This document shows, one piece after another, positions 34,448-43,084 of a DNA stretch of 64,000 bases. The stretch covers positions 310,001 through 374,000 of the forward strand of contig NZ_JAUSUB010000001.1 of the NCBI RefSeq assembly GCF_030813235.1. Direction: 5' to 3'. The stretch is from Cytobacillus purgationiresistens (GTDB lineage: Bacteria; Bacillota; Bacilli; Bacillales; Cytobacillaceae). The notes under the pieces are model-generated. The model ran no database searches, had not been told where the DNA came from, and saw only the letters and a program-made list of their open reading frames with translations. Both the position numbers and the translations under genes were made by a program. Within the stretch, counting starts at the first letter, position 1; every line of letters starts with the position of its first letter.

Positions 34448-34460
34448 TACGTTTTTATTG

Positions 34461-34490
34461 CTGATCCTGGTGACGGGATCAGTTTTTTTG
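34461..34490 (+). terminator. terminator after flavin reductase copy 2
   Basis: CTGATCC and GGATCAG pair perfectly with an 8-nt loop, followed by seven T. Confidence 0.9.
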
Positions 34491-34565
34491 TGCAAAGAAG
34501 GGAATTCTTATGTGGTTATAGAAACTAAAATAAGAGAATTTTTCTAAAGTAAGGAGAGAACTGTA

Positions 34566-35240
34566 ATGGAATATAAAATAATAAAAACATATGAGGAAGC
34601 TGTAAAGGTAATTGAGGAAGTTGGTTTACTGCCTCTATCCCCTTTAATACCTCATTATCCTTCTTTAAATACGATTACTTCGGAAGACAAATGGCATTCT
34701 GAAACCGAGTATGATCCTTGGATTTGGAGGACTAAATTTTCAACTGACGGAATAGCAGGATACGGAAAATTCATCAAGAAAAAATCAGTACTAGTCTCTC
34801 GTGACCTTCTACCATATGTGAAGACAGTTTTGGGTTATCAGCAATCAGTTGAAGAAAGGTATTATAATGGCCACGTATCAAAAGAGGCGTTCAATATATA
34901 TAAGATTATCAGCCGTGAAGAGGTTATCGATACTCGCGAATTAAGAACGAAAGGAGATCTCAGAGATAAAGAGAAAAAGAAAATCTTTGATAACGCACTT
35001 ATTGAACTTCAAAGTTCAATGGATATTGTCATTTCTGGCATCCAAGAAAAAAAGAATGATGTTGGAGAAGTCAATGGATGGAGCAGCACAGCTTTTGAGA
35101 CATACGATACATGGACAAACAGAAACAATATTAGCACAATTGATATGGATAGAGAAGATGCAAAGAAATATTTAAGTGCTCACTTTCAAAAGGTATGCGA
35201 CAACGAGTCAATTAAAAAACTGGAAAAAATCTTTGCATAA
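34566..35240 (+). CDS. uncharacterised protein, possibly AlkZ-related
   Basis: A 224-aa soluble protein. Conserved-looking segments are EEVGLLPLSPLIPHYPSL, KWHSETEYDPWIWRTKF, GIAGYGKFIKKKSVLVSRDL and NGWSSTAFETYDTWT. The Trp-rich DPWIWR and 'GKFIKKK' segments resemble proteins I remember being labelled AlkZ-related, but I cannot confirm that. AAGGAGAG precedes the ATG. Monocistronic. Confidence 0.5.
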   Translation: MEYKIIKTYEEAVKVIEEVGLLPLSPLIPHYPSLNTITSEDKWHSETEYDPWIWRTKFSTDGIAGYGKFIKKKSVLVSRDLLPYVKTVLGYQQSVEERYYNGHVSKEAFNIYKIISREEVIDTRELRTKGDLRDKEKKKIFDNALIELQSSMDIVISGIQEKKNDVGEVNGWSSTAFETYDTWTNRNNISTIDMDREDAKKYLSAHFQKVCDNESIKKLEKIFA

Positions 35241-35295
35241 TAGTACTAGATTATTTTTTGAAATTAGAGATTTGAGTACAAGAATAATTATCAAT

Positions 35296-35487
35296 TAAGT
35301 GACTGATTCAAAACGGACATCTAACCAACGTAATAGTGACCAATTCAATAAATATCTAATTAAAACGGGCATCTAATCAGTATAATAGTGACCGATTCGA
35401 TGAGCGACAAATCAAAACGAGCATCTAACCAATGTAATAGTGACCGATTCGATAAGTGTCAAATCAAAATGGGCATCTAACCAAGGT
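35296..35487. repeat. 52-bp tandem repeat, three full units plus a partial one
   Basis: Full units at 35332-35383, 35384-35435 and 35436-35487 begin AATAGTGACC.ATTC.AT and end GGCATCTAACCAATGT with few changes. A shortened first unit lies at about 35298-35331. There are no unique spacers, so it is not a CRISPR array. It ends right at the broken edge of the ABC ATPase remnant. Confidence 0.85.
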
Positions 35488-35489
35488 GG

Positions 35490-35966
35490 TCTATACTGAG
35501 ATTTAACGGCTCGGGAAAAACTATATTGCTTTAATTAATCATGGGTTATCATTGGGCAACAACTGGAAAAGTCACCGTACTTGGCCACTCATTTGGAAAA
35601 ACCGATTTAAATGAACTGCGTAAAACAATCGGCTGGGTTAGTTCTTCCCTCCAAGAAAGAATGTGGCCAAATGAATTGGCACAAAACATCGTTGTGAGTG
35701 GAAAATTTGCTTTCTGTGGGTATATAACTGCAGAAGATCTGGAGAGAGCAAACAGTCTAATGGAACAGTTTTCCTGCAACCATCTATTTAATCCCATATC
35801 AATCATGCTCACAAGGTGAAAGGTAAAAATTGCGGATTGCTCGTGCGCTTATGGCAACCCCAAAGCTTTTGAAGAAATTATTCCTTCAATCAATAAAACA
35901 CTTCATATGAGAGGCGAAGAAATTTTTTCAAGTGGAGATTCTGTCAATTTTTCGATAAGCAAGTAA
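35490..35966 (+). pseudogene. remnant of an ABC transporter ATPase
   Basis: One frame gives FNGSGKTILL (Walker A), TAA at 35532-35534, then LIMGYHWATTGKVTVLGH, LRKTIGWVSSSLQERMWPNE and QSCSQGER (signature) with another stop, RIARALMATPKLL, and finally, after a missing stretch, EEIIPSINKTLHMRGEEIF. The Walker B and H-loop segment is deleted, and the first ~25 residues before Walker A are missing. The order matches YlmA-type stand-alone ATPases. Confidence 0.8.
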
Positions 35967-36009
35967 AAATTGAATGGCGAGATGACAGACCATCGATAAA
36001 AATTTAAGA

Positions 36010-36039
36010 TTGACAATTATAAGAAAATAGTGGTAATAT
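36010..36039 (+). promoter_or_regulatory. promoter of the bmr leader operon
   Basis: TTGACA (36010-36015), 18 bp, TAATAT (36034-36039), with TG at 36031-36032 forming an extended -10. Confidence 0.7.
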
Positions 36040-36081
36040 TCGATAGACGCTAAACGATATTTTATAAAGGAGGAATGGACC

Positions 36082-36153
36082 ATGCAAGGATTTAATACTC
36101 AGTTTATCACTATTAATTTCATACATTCTCCATACCTACTGCCCGTAAAATAA
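36082..36153 (+). CDS. BmrB-like leader peptide (23 aa)
   Basis: ATG 36082 after AAAGGAGG encodes a 23-aa peptide, MQGFNTQFITINFIHSPYLL plus PVK, ending at 36153. It precedes a hairpin and terminator ahead of bmrC-bmrD. In B. subtilis the bmrCD drug exporter is controlled by ribosome stalling on the BmrB leader peptide, which blocks the terminator. Sequence similarity to BmrB was not tested; the assignment rests on position and architecture. Confidence 0.7.
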   Translation: MQGFNTQFITINFIHSPYLLPVK

Positions 36154-36172
36154 CTATTTCTTACATAAAGAA

Positions 36173-36239
36173 GGTATTGACACGACTAAAATACCTTTTC
36201 CTGAGATGCATGCTCTTAATAGGGTGTGCATCTTTTTTG
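36173..36239 (+). promoter_or_regulatory. attenuator: hairpin plus terminator
   Basis: GGTATT (36173-36178) can pair with AATACC (36190-36195). A terminator follows: AGATGCA (36204-36210) with TGCATCT (36227-36233) and T-run. The leader ORF contains ATACC (36132-36136), which could instead pair with GGTAT, so alternative folds governed by ribosome position are possible. Confidence 0.65.
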
Positions 36240-36273
36240 TTTGAATTACTAGTGATCAATTATGAGGAGGAAG

Positions 36274-36336
36274 ATGATGATGAAGAAAAAATTTAAAATG
36301 ATGATTTTCAAAAAGGAATTACTATATAGTGGGTAG
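36274..36336 (+). CDS. possible second leader mini-ORF (20 aa)
   Basis: GAGGAGG is followed by three tandem ATGs and a short basic peptide (MMMKKKFKMMIFKKELLYSG) ending in TAG 36334-36336. It lies after the terminator and before bmrC. Confidence 0.4.
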   Translation: MMMKKKFKMMIFKKELLYSG

Positions 36337-36379
36337 CATTGTATTACATTACATCTGTGTAGGAGAGAAGGTGCGTTAA

Positions 36380-38125
36380 ATGTTTGATGTATTAGGGAAG
36401 TTGGGCTGGTTTTTTAAACGATATTGGAAGCAATATACAATTGCGATTTTCTTACTGATCATTGCGACGATATTGGAAGTCATACCGCCTTATTTAATTG
36501 GCTCTATCATCGATATAATAACTGATGGTGAAATGACGAAGGAAATATTACGGCAATATGTCTTAATCTTTATAGCCATTATGGTATTAGGCTATATTTT
36601 AAACTTCTTTTGGCAATATGGATTATTTGAAGGAGCCATTAATCTTCAAAAAATCATGCGTCGTAAACTAATGGGTCAATTTTTAAGAATGACACCAACA
36701 TTTTATGAGAAGAATCGTACGGGTGATTTAATGGCTCGGGCGACAAATGATTTAAATGCGGTTTCATTAACTGCTGGATTCGGAATTATGACATTAATTG
36801 ATTCTACCTTATTTTTGGGGGCAATTATCTTAGCAATGGGATTTATGATTTCATGGAAATTAACTTTCTTTGCAATGCTTCCAGTGCCGATAATGGCAAT
36901 CTTAATCCAATACCTCGGCAAGCTTGTTCATGAACGTTATATGAAGGCACAGGATGCATTCGGCGAATTGAATGATAATGTACTAGAATCAGTTGCCGGT
37001 GTGCGTGTGATTCGTGCTTATGTTCAGGAACAAAAAGATGAAGTGAAGTTCTCTGACATGAGTGAGGATGTATATGAAAAGAATATGCAGACAGCTAAAA
37101 TAAATGCTTTCTTCGGACCGATCACGAGAGTCGGAACAGGGATCAGCTATGTCGTTGCGCTTGGATACGGTGCTGTGCTTGTATCTAATGGCGAATTGAC
37201 TGTCGGTCAGCTCGTCACCTTTAATGTTTACCTTGGTCTAGCAGTTTGGCCTATTTTTGCCATCGGTGAGTTAATCAATGTGATGCAGCAAGGGAATGCA
37301 TCACTTGATCGTGTTCAGGAAAGCCTTGAATATGAGGCTGATGTGCAAGACACGAAGAAACCTATAGCAATTGCAACACCAAGTGTCATCGGCTTTAATG
37401 ATTTACTATTTCAATATCCAACGAGCCAAGTAATTAACTTACAGCAAATCTCCTTGTCACTCCAAAAAGGAGAGACGCTCGGTATCGTCGGGAAAACAGG
37501 TGCGGGAAAAACGACCTTCCTCCGACAGTTACTTCGTGAATATCCTATTTCCGAAGGACAGATTAATATTAATGGGATTGACCTGGCTTCACAAACAAAG
37601 GAACAGGTTCTTGATTGGATCGGATACGTACCACAAGATCATGTGCTTTTTTCACGGTCCATTCGACAAAATATTTTATTTGGGAAAGAAGATGCATCGG
37701 AAGCTGAGGTAGAAAAAGCGGTGGTTCTTGCTTCATTTAAAAAGGATTTAGATAACTTACCGATGGGTCTTGAAACACTTGTAGGTGAAAAAGGTGTTTC
37801 TTTATCAGGTGGGCAAAAACAGCGAGTATCAATTGCCCGTGCGCTGATTAAAGATCCTGAAATTTTAATCCTTGATGACTCATTATCAGCAGTTGATGCA
37901 AAAACTGAAGCAAATATTATTAAAAATATCCAGAATGAACGAAGCGGGAAAACAACCATCATTACCACACATCGTTTATCTGGTGTACAGCATGCTGATC
38001 AAATTATTGTACTGGATGAGGGACAAATCACTGAACAAGGAACTCATGAAAAGCTTCTTCAAGAAAACGGCTGGTATAAGGAACAATTTGACCGTCAACA
38101 GCTAGAGGAGGGAGGTCAAGCATGA
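36380..38125 (+). CDS. bmrC: heterodimeric ABC multidrug exporter, BmrC-like subunit
   Basis: A 581-aa half-transporter: six membrane helices (about residues 15-300), then an ATPase domain with Walker A GKTGAGKTT (near 373), Q-loop VPQDHVLFS, signature LSGGQKQR and Walker B ILILDDSLSAVD. The residue after the Walker B Asp is Asp rather than the catalytic Glu, the degenerate-site hallmark of BmrC. Its sequence follows B. subtilis YheI/BmrC closely. It overlaps the next gene by ATGA. Confidence 0.9.
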   Translation: MFDVLGKLGWFFKRYWKQYTIAIFLLIIATILEVIPPYLIGSIIDIITDGEMTKEILRQYVLIFIAIMVLGYILNFFWQYGLFEGAINLQKIMRRKLMGQFLRMTPTFYEKNRTGDLMARATNDLNAVSLTAGFGIMTLIDSTLFLGAIILAMGFMISWKLTFFAMLPVPIMAILIQYLGKLVHERYMKAQDAFGELNDNVLESVAGVRVIRAYVQEQKDEVKFSDMSEDVYEKNMQTAKINAFFGPITRVGTGISYVVALGYGAVLVSNGELTVGQLVTFNVYLGLAVWPIFAIGELINVMQQGNASLDRVQESLEYEADVQDTKKPIAIATPSVIGFNDLLFQYPTSQVINLQQISLSLQKGETLGIVGKTGAGKTTFLRQLLREYPISEGQININGIDLASQTKEQVLDWIGYVPQDHVLFSRSIRQNILFGKEDASEAEVEKAVVLASFKKDLDNLPMGLETLVGEKGVSLSGGQKQRVSIARALIKDPEILILDDSLSAVDAKTEANIIKNIQNERSGKTTIITTHRLSGVQHADQIIVLDEGQITEQGTHEKLLQENGWYKEQFDRQQLEEGGQA

Positions 38126-39858
38126 GTACGGGTAAAAGATTAACCCAATATGCACTTTATTTTAAAGGACCGATCTTTTTAGGATTATTTTTCTTAACAA
38201 TTGCTGTCTTTACAGAGCTTGCTGGCCCATTTATAGCCAAGAATATCATCGATAATCATATGACAATTGGTAGCCTTGAAATTAAGCCGATTGCCTGGCT
38301 CCTATGTTTATATTTCATTTTACAAATGTCATCCGCTATCTTTCGTTATTTCATGTATATTTATTTGCAAATAAGCGCAAACCGAATTGTACAAAAATTA
38401 CGTAAGGATGTATTTGGTCATATTCAAACATTGCCTATTCAGTATTTTGATCATCTTCCAGCTGGAAAGATTGTGGCACGTGTTACCAATGATACAGAAG
38501 CAGTCAGAAATTTATATGTGCAGGTGCTCTCTAATTTTGCGACTAGCCTGATTTCTATCATCGGTGTCTACATCGCGTTGTTTATTTTAAATTGGAAGAT
38601 GGCAATGATTGCTTTGATCATGATTCCAATTATCTACGCATGGATGATTTTATATCGTAAATATGCTTCCAAGTATAATGATGTCATCCGTACAAAGATT
38701 GCTGACATCAATGCAATGATCAATGAATCCATTCAAGGAATGTCTATCATTCAAGCCTTTCGTCGAGAAAAGCAAATGACGACGGAATTCAATGAGATGA
38801 ATGACGAGCATTATACCTATGAGCGCAAGCTATTGGTTTTAGATTCAGCCACTTCACATAACTTGGTAAATACTCTTCGGCTGATATTATTTACGATATT
38901 CATCATTTACTTCGGAACACAATCGATTAGCACAACAGAGTTGGTGTCTGCTGGTACACTTTATGCTTTCGTGGATTATTTAACGAGACTTTTTAATCCA
39001 ATTACGAATGTTGTAAATCAATTTTCCCAGCTTGAACGTTCTCTCGTTGCTGGAAATCGAATATTTGAAGTGTTAGATCTGAATGGAGAGAAAGTATCAG
39101 ATGAAAAGATACAAAGGTATGAAGGACATGTGGTATTCGAAAATGTGTCTTTTGCATACAAAGACAATAATTATGTTTTGAAAAACTTATCTTTTGAAGC
39201 GAAACGTGGGGAAACCGTCGCTCTCGTTGGCCATACAGGCTCAGGAAAGAGCTCGATTATGAACTTACTCTTCCGTTTCTATGATCCATCAAAAGGAAAA
39301 ATATTTATCGATGGAGTTGACATCACTTCAGTTTCAAGACAGACTATGCGTGATCATATGGGCATTGTTTTACAAGATCCATATTTATTTACCGGAACAA
39401 TTGCTACAAATGTAAGTTTGGATGATCCTAAAATCACGCGTAAGCAAGTGGAAGATGCATTAAAAGCAGTTGGTGCAGATCGTGTACTAGGTCATCTTGA
39501 AAACGGAATCGATGAACCAGTCATTGAGAAAGGAAGCACTCTCTCATCTGGTCAACGTCAGCTCATTTCATTTGCACGCGCCCTTGCTTATGACCCTGCG
39601 ATCTTAATATTGGATGAAGCCACATCAAATATCGACACAGAGACTGAAGAAATCATTCAGAATGCTATGGACGTTCTCAAGCGAGGACGTACAACCTTTA
39701 TTATTGCTCATCGTTTGTCGACAATCAAAAGTGCAGACCGTATTCTAGTTCTTGAACATGGGGTTATTAAGGAACAAGGAACCCATGATGAATTGCTTGC
39801 TCATGGCGGGATTTATGAGCAGATGTACCAAATGCAGGCGAAGTCGTTGCAGGTTTAA
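38122..39858 (+). CDS. bmrD: heterodimeric ABC multidrug exporter, BmrD-like subunit
   Basis: A 578-aa half-transporter with six membrane helices and an ATPase domain: Walker A GHTGSGKSS, Q-loop VLQDPYLFTG, variant signature LSSGQRQL, and Walker B ILILDEATSNID with the catalytic Glu. Together with BmrC this gives one active ATP site (BmrD Walker motifs with BmrC LSGGQ) and one degenerate site. B. subtilis BmrD is 673 aa; this form lacks that extra length. GGAGGGAGG lies before the ATG. Confidence 0.9.
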   Translation: MSTGKRLTQYALYFKGPIFLGLFFLTIAVFTELAGPFIAKNIIDNHMTIGSLEIKPIAWLLCLYFILQMSSAIFRYFMYIYLQISANRIVQKLRKDVFGHIQTLPIQYFDHLPAGKIVARVTNDTEAVRNLYVQVLSNFATSLISIIGVYIALFILNWKMAMIALIMIPIIYAWMILYRKYASKYNDVIRTKIADINAMINESIQGMSIIQAFRREKQMTTEFNEMNDEHYTYERKLLVLDSATSHNLVNTLRLILFTIFIIYFGTQSISTTELVSAGTLYAFVDYLTRLFNPITNVVNQFSQLERSLVAGNRIFEVLDLNGEKVSDEKIQRYEGHVVFENVSFAYKDNNYVLKNLSFEAKRGETVALVGHTGSGKSSIMNLLFRFYDPSKGKIFIDGVDITSVSRQTMRDHMGIVLQDPYLFTGTIATNVSLDDPKITRKQVEDALKAVGADRVLGHLENGIDEPVIEKGSTLSSGQRQLISFARALAYDPAILILDEATSNIDTETEEIIQNAMDVLKRGRTTFIIAHRLSTIKSADRILVLEHGVIKEQGTHDELLAHGGIYEQMYQMQAKSLQV

Positions 39859-39872
39859 TAGATTTATCATAA

Positions 39873-39906
39873 AGAGAGGCTAGGGAAACCTAGTTTCTTT
39901 TTTTTA
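39873..39906 (+). terminator. terminator of bmrCD
   Basis: GAGGCTAGG and CCTAGTTTC pair (two wobble pairs) around GAAA, followed by a T-run. Confidence 0.75.
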
Positions 39907-40522
39907 TGTGTGCTATTGAGTTATTAAAATGAACTTACTAAAAAATAGTTATGCTGATTTAATAATTACCTTTATTTCAGCGATTCATAACTCTCCTGCC
40001 TTAAAATAATTAGTAGTCTTTCTGCGATAGAAAAATGTATGGACATTGCAGAGTATAATGAAGGATGTTTCATTTCAACTACTGATTAAATCTGATGATC
40101 TTATTCAGTTTACCAGCCATTTTGAGGGCGGGTTATTATACATAGGTTAATTATTCTTCATTTTGTATAAGTAAGTCTGTGGCTTTTATTGCAACCCTAT
40201 ACAGCTTACGTTAGAAAAGGTTATCCAATTCCCTAATCCAAATATTCCATTTGTGTAGCGATTACCAAAAACGTTCGTTTTTGAGAGGTGGAGTTTTACC
40301 CATACTTTCCTATTCATAATACATGGGTTATTGAATAACTTTGTTTTAGAGGGGCATTTTAGTTCAATATGGATTGCTGAAAATGATTAAACTTTATTTG
40401 AAAACTAAACAAGGGTTAGATGTAAATATATAGAAGGTAGCTTTGTCTGTGTCAGGGGTCGCTATCACAAATAGCACTTGTTTTGTTTATTCTTGCTGTA
40501 AGGTAATTAACATGTTAACATT
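39907..40522. other. long intergenic region before the TetR gene
   Basis: No convincing gene. A 30-aa frame at 40058-40150 (MKDVSFQLLIKSDDLIQFTS..) lacks a ribosome binding site and may be a gene fragment. AAAAACG-TT-CGTTTTT at 40267-40282 is an inverted repeat of unknown role. Confidence 0.3.
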
Positions 40523-40540
40523 TATAATGAACGTTCTATA
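40523..40540. promoter_or_regulatory. TetR-type operator 1
   Basis: TATAATGAACGTTCTATA is an imperfect 18-bp palindrome just ahead of the TetR gene. It differs by one base from operator 2 at 41172-41189. Confidence 0.75.
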
Positions 40541-40553
40541 TGGGGGTTGTTGT

Positions 40554-41105
40554 ATGAAAAAATCACAGAAGAAAGAAGATATAATTAACACAGCTGAAAA
40601 ATTATTTTATCATCATGGCTTTCATGCAATTGGTGTAAAGAAAATATTGGAGCAAGCAGAAGTAGCAACAATGACCATGTACTATCATTTCAAATCGAAG
40701 GAAGATTTAATCAAAGAAATATTAATTCAAAGAGAAAAACATTATTTTCAATTATTAGAAGCTAATATTGACAGGGAGAATGGTATTAATCAATATGTGG
40801 AGTCGCTAATAAAAGCACATCTTGATTGGATAGATACTGATGGTTACAATGGTTGTTTATTCTTAAGGGCAAAGCAGGAATACGAAGGTGTAAACGAAGA
40901 AATAGCTTCACTAAGTAGAGAACATAAAAAAAGACTTCTAAACAAAATTGAAAATGATCTGAATCTTTTTAATGGTTCCGAATCCCTTAGTGTACAAGTC
41001 TCTATTATAATAGAGGGATTAACATCAATGGTTCAAATACTTGAGTTAGATAAGGTAAAAGATACTGCAATTTACTTAGCGAAAAGTATTCAGGTTTCCG
41101 AATAA
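40554..41105 (+). CDS. TetR/AcrR family repressor
   Basis: A 183-aa regulator. The N-terminal helix-turn-helix is typical: EDIINTAEKLFYHHGFHAIGVKKILEQAEVATMTMYYHFKSKEDLI (residues ~7-52). The C-terminal domain (DWIDTDGYNGCLFLRAKQEY..) resembles regulators of small hydrophobic ligands. The frame is open to 40443, but ATG 40554 after GGGGG starts the family's usual N-terminus. It probably represses itself and the MFS gene through the two near-identical operators. Confidence 0.88.
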   Translation: MKKSQKKEDIINTAEKLFYHHGFHAIGVKKILEQAEVATMTMYYHFKSKEDLIKEILIQREKHYFQLLEANIDRENGINQYVESLIKAHLDWIDTDGYNGCLFLRAKQEYEGVNEEIASLSREHKKRLLNKIENDLNLFNGSESLSVQVSIIIEGLTSMVQILELDKVKDTAIYLAKSIQVSE

Positions 41106-41171
41106 TGAATAGTATATAGGTAGAGAATAGTGTCGTGAACACATTGTTCTCTATATTTTTTATTTAATTAT

Positions 41172-41189
41172 TATAATGAACGTTATATA
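41172..41189. promoter_or_regulatory. TetR-type operator 2
   Basis: TATAATGAACGTTATATA, 17 of 18 bases identical to operator 1, lies 21 bases before the MFS start. Confidence 0.75.
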
Positions 41190-41209
41190 TACATAAAGGA
41201 GTGACTAAT

Positions 41210-42334
41210 ATGAATGAAAAAAAATTAATAGTAGTGGGCTTGCCAATGATTGCCGTGACGTATGGTTTGTCTCGGTTTAGTTATGGTCTAATGCTTCCAT
41301 ATATTAATGAGACAATGAATATGGATCAATCCACTAGCGGCTTAATCTCGTCTTTATCATACATTGCTTATTGTATAGCAATCATATTTGCAATGGCGTG
41401 TTCTAATAAGTTCACTCCAAAATCTATTCTTGTGGTAGCTGGACTATCATCCATTATTGGTTTGGGTATAATCTCCATTTCTCCTAATTCGGTAGTGCTA
41501 GGGTTAGGTATATTCCTTGCAGGGCTAAGTACAGGATTATCATCCCCACCATATGCTAATATTGTTAGCACTAACGTAGAGAAAAGATTACAAAATCAGG
41601 CTAATTCATGGATTAATTCTGGTACAAGTATTGGAACAGCTTTTACTGGGGCAATTGCTATCCTTATGACTAATAGTTGGAGAGAAACGTATTTGATATT
41701 TATGGTCATTGCTATTTTTGTGCTCATTGTTAATTTTAAAATACTTCCAAAGCAGCAGGCTTCAGAAAAGAAGGTGATGTTTGGATTTTCTAAAAAGGAA
41801 TGGAGGCACTCTATTCAACTAATTATTGCCTCTTTACTTATAGGAATATCCTGCTCTGCCTACTGGACATTCTCAAGAGACTTTATGTTAAATTTTGATA
41901 ATGTTTCTACGTACCTAGGAGAGTGGTTTTGGGTAATTATTGGACTAGCAGGTTTACTAGGAGGAACTGCTGGTGCATTTATAGATAAGTTTGGTTTAAT
42001 GAGCGCCTACAGGATTTCTGTATTAGTACTTTCAACTTCGTCCCTACTTCTAGGAATTTACCCAGATAACAATGTAACATGGTTCCTGTCACCAGTTCTT
42101 TTTGGAAGCTCTTATATTTTCATGACTGGGGTCTTAATAGTTTGGGGAATTGCAGTATTTAAGACTAATCCATCATTCGGATTAGGTGTACCGTTCTTAA
42201 TACTTGCACTTGGTCAAGCAATAGGGTCTGTTTTTTCAGGGGTAGTAGCTGATCTATCAGGATATTATACTATTTTTATTGGATCTTCTATCATTGGTTA
42301 TGTAACCTTGGTATTTAAACTCAAAACAAAGTAG
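41210..42334 (+). CDS. MFS transporter, YbfB/YjiJ-type
   Basis: A 374-aa, 12-helix transporter. The opening GLPMIAVTYGLSRFSYGLMLPYI matches the YbfB/YjiJ group. Loop residues SNKFTPKS and the later FIDKFGLMSAYR are the motif A equivalents. GTG 41201 overlaps the ribosome binding site (AAAGGAG), so ATG 41210 is preferred. Together with the TetR gene it forms a self-contained efflux module. Substrate unknown. Confidence 0.85.
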   Translation: MNEKKLIVVGLPMIAVTYGLSRFSYGLMLPYINETMNMDQSTSGLISSLSYIAYCIAIIFAMACSNKFTPKSILVVAGLSSIIGLGIISISPNSVVLGLGIFLAGLSTGLSSPPYANIVSTNVEKRLQNQANSWINSGTSIGTAFTGAIAILMTNSWRETYLIFMVIAIFVLIVNFKILPKQQASEKKVMFGFSKKEWRHSIQLIIASLLIGISCSAYWTFSRDFMLNFDNVSTYLGEWFWVIIGLAGLLGGTAGAFIDKFGLMSAYRISVLVLSTSSLLLGIYPDNNVTWFLSPVLFGSSYIFMTGVLIVWGIAVFKTNPSFGLGVPFLILALGQAIGSVFSGVVADLSGYYTIFIGSSIIGYVTLVFKLKTK

Positions 42335-42551
42335 ATATCTCGATTTAGAATCTATAATCTTTTGTATTAGTTGAAAAACAGATAATAATTATCAAATTTT
42401 ATATTAGAGCTACAAATGGTTAAATAATATGGGAAAGTAACACCTTTTTAAAACGTTATTGCTATGCCATTAAATGAGCATCTATTTTCTTATTCAATAA
42501 TCGGGCGCTTATATATAGTATCCGTTCCAAAACTTTGATATGCTGCAGCCT

Positions 42552-42695
42552 TTATCTATGTTTACATGTAACCATAGATAAGCGTTTAAGGACTTGACGT
42601 GGAGCCTCTGTGGTCATGATTAGTCTTGAAAGGATGAAGCCGTTGTTTCATCAGGCATCCAAGCCTATCATACCCACCTCTCCACGTTAGGTCCT
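42552..42695. repeat. 30-bp palindrome followed by a ~107-nt imperfect hairpin
   Basis: 42552-42581 is a palindrome (TTATCTATG arm, TTACATGTAA centre) with one mismatched pair. It is followed by a long hairpin: GGACTTGACGTGGAG (42590-42604) pairs throughout with CTCCACGTTAGGTCC (42680-42694), including two G-U pairs. Inside, GTGG/CCAC, ATGAT/ATCAT and GGATG/CATCC continue the stem. There is no ORF and no U-run. It could be a structured RNA or a MITE-like element. The rest of 42335-42849 is featureless. Confidence 0.75.
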
Positions 42696-42849
42696 ATGTT
42701 TGTTAACGTTAAAAACTATAATTACTTACTATATATAATGCTTTTACAAAGATACAAATTTAGCACTTTTCGTATCTTTACTTACGTTGGAAAATCATAC
42801 TACATATAAGGGTGCTTAAATGGAATAAGCCAATATGAGAGTTATGTAG

Positions 42850-43083
42850 ATGCTACAAAATAAGCATTGTGTTTCAAAAAAGTCATATGAAGCTATTTCT
42901 GTAGAGTTTGACCAATATAAAAGTGGTCATAGTATAGAATTTGAAATTTACTTAAGACAAAATGAACCGGTCGACATTATTCCATCCTATTTGGACATTC
43001 AAAATAATCCATGTAGCGTTGAGGTGTCGGAGCGTTTTTATTTTGAAATAATTAGTCATTTGGAGAGTAATATTGTTCTGTGA
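42850..43083 (+). CDS. possible 77-aa hypothetical protein
   Basis: ATG 42850 to 43083 encodes a soluble peptide with KKSYEAISVEFDQYKSGHSI and VEVSERFYFEIISHLESN. The ribosome binding site is weak (GAGAG). No family recognised; it may be a fragment. Confidence 0.35.
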   Translation: MLQNKHCVSKKSYEAISVEFDQYKSGHSIEFEIYLRQNEPVDIIPSYLDIQNNPCSVEVSERFYFEIISHLESNIVL

Positions 43084-43084
43084 A

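Noticed and set aside
35296..35487. CRISPR array
   Set aside because: The 52-bp units are contiguous with no unique spacers, and no cas genes are in the window.
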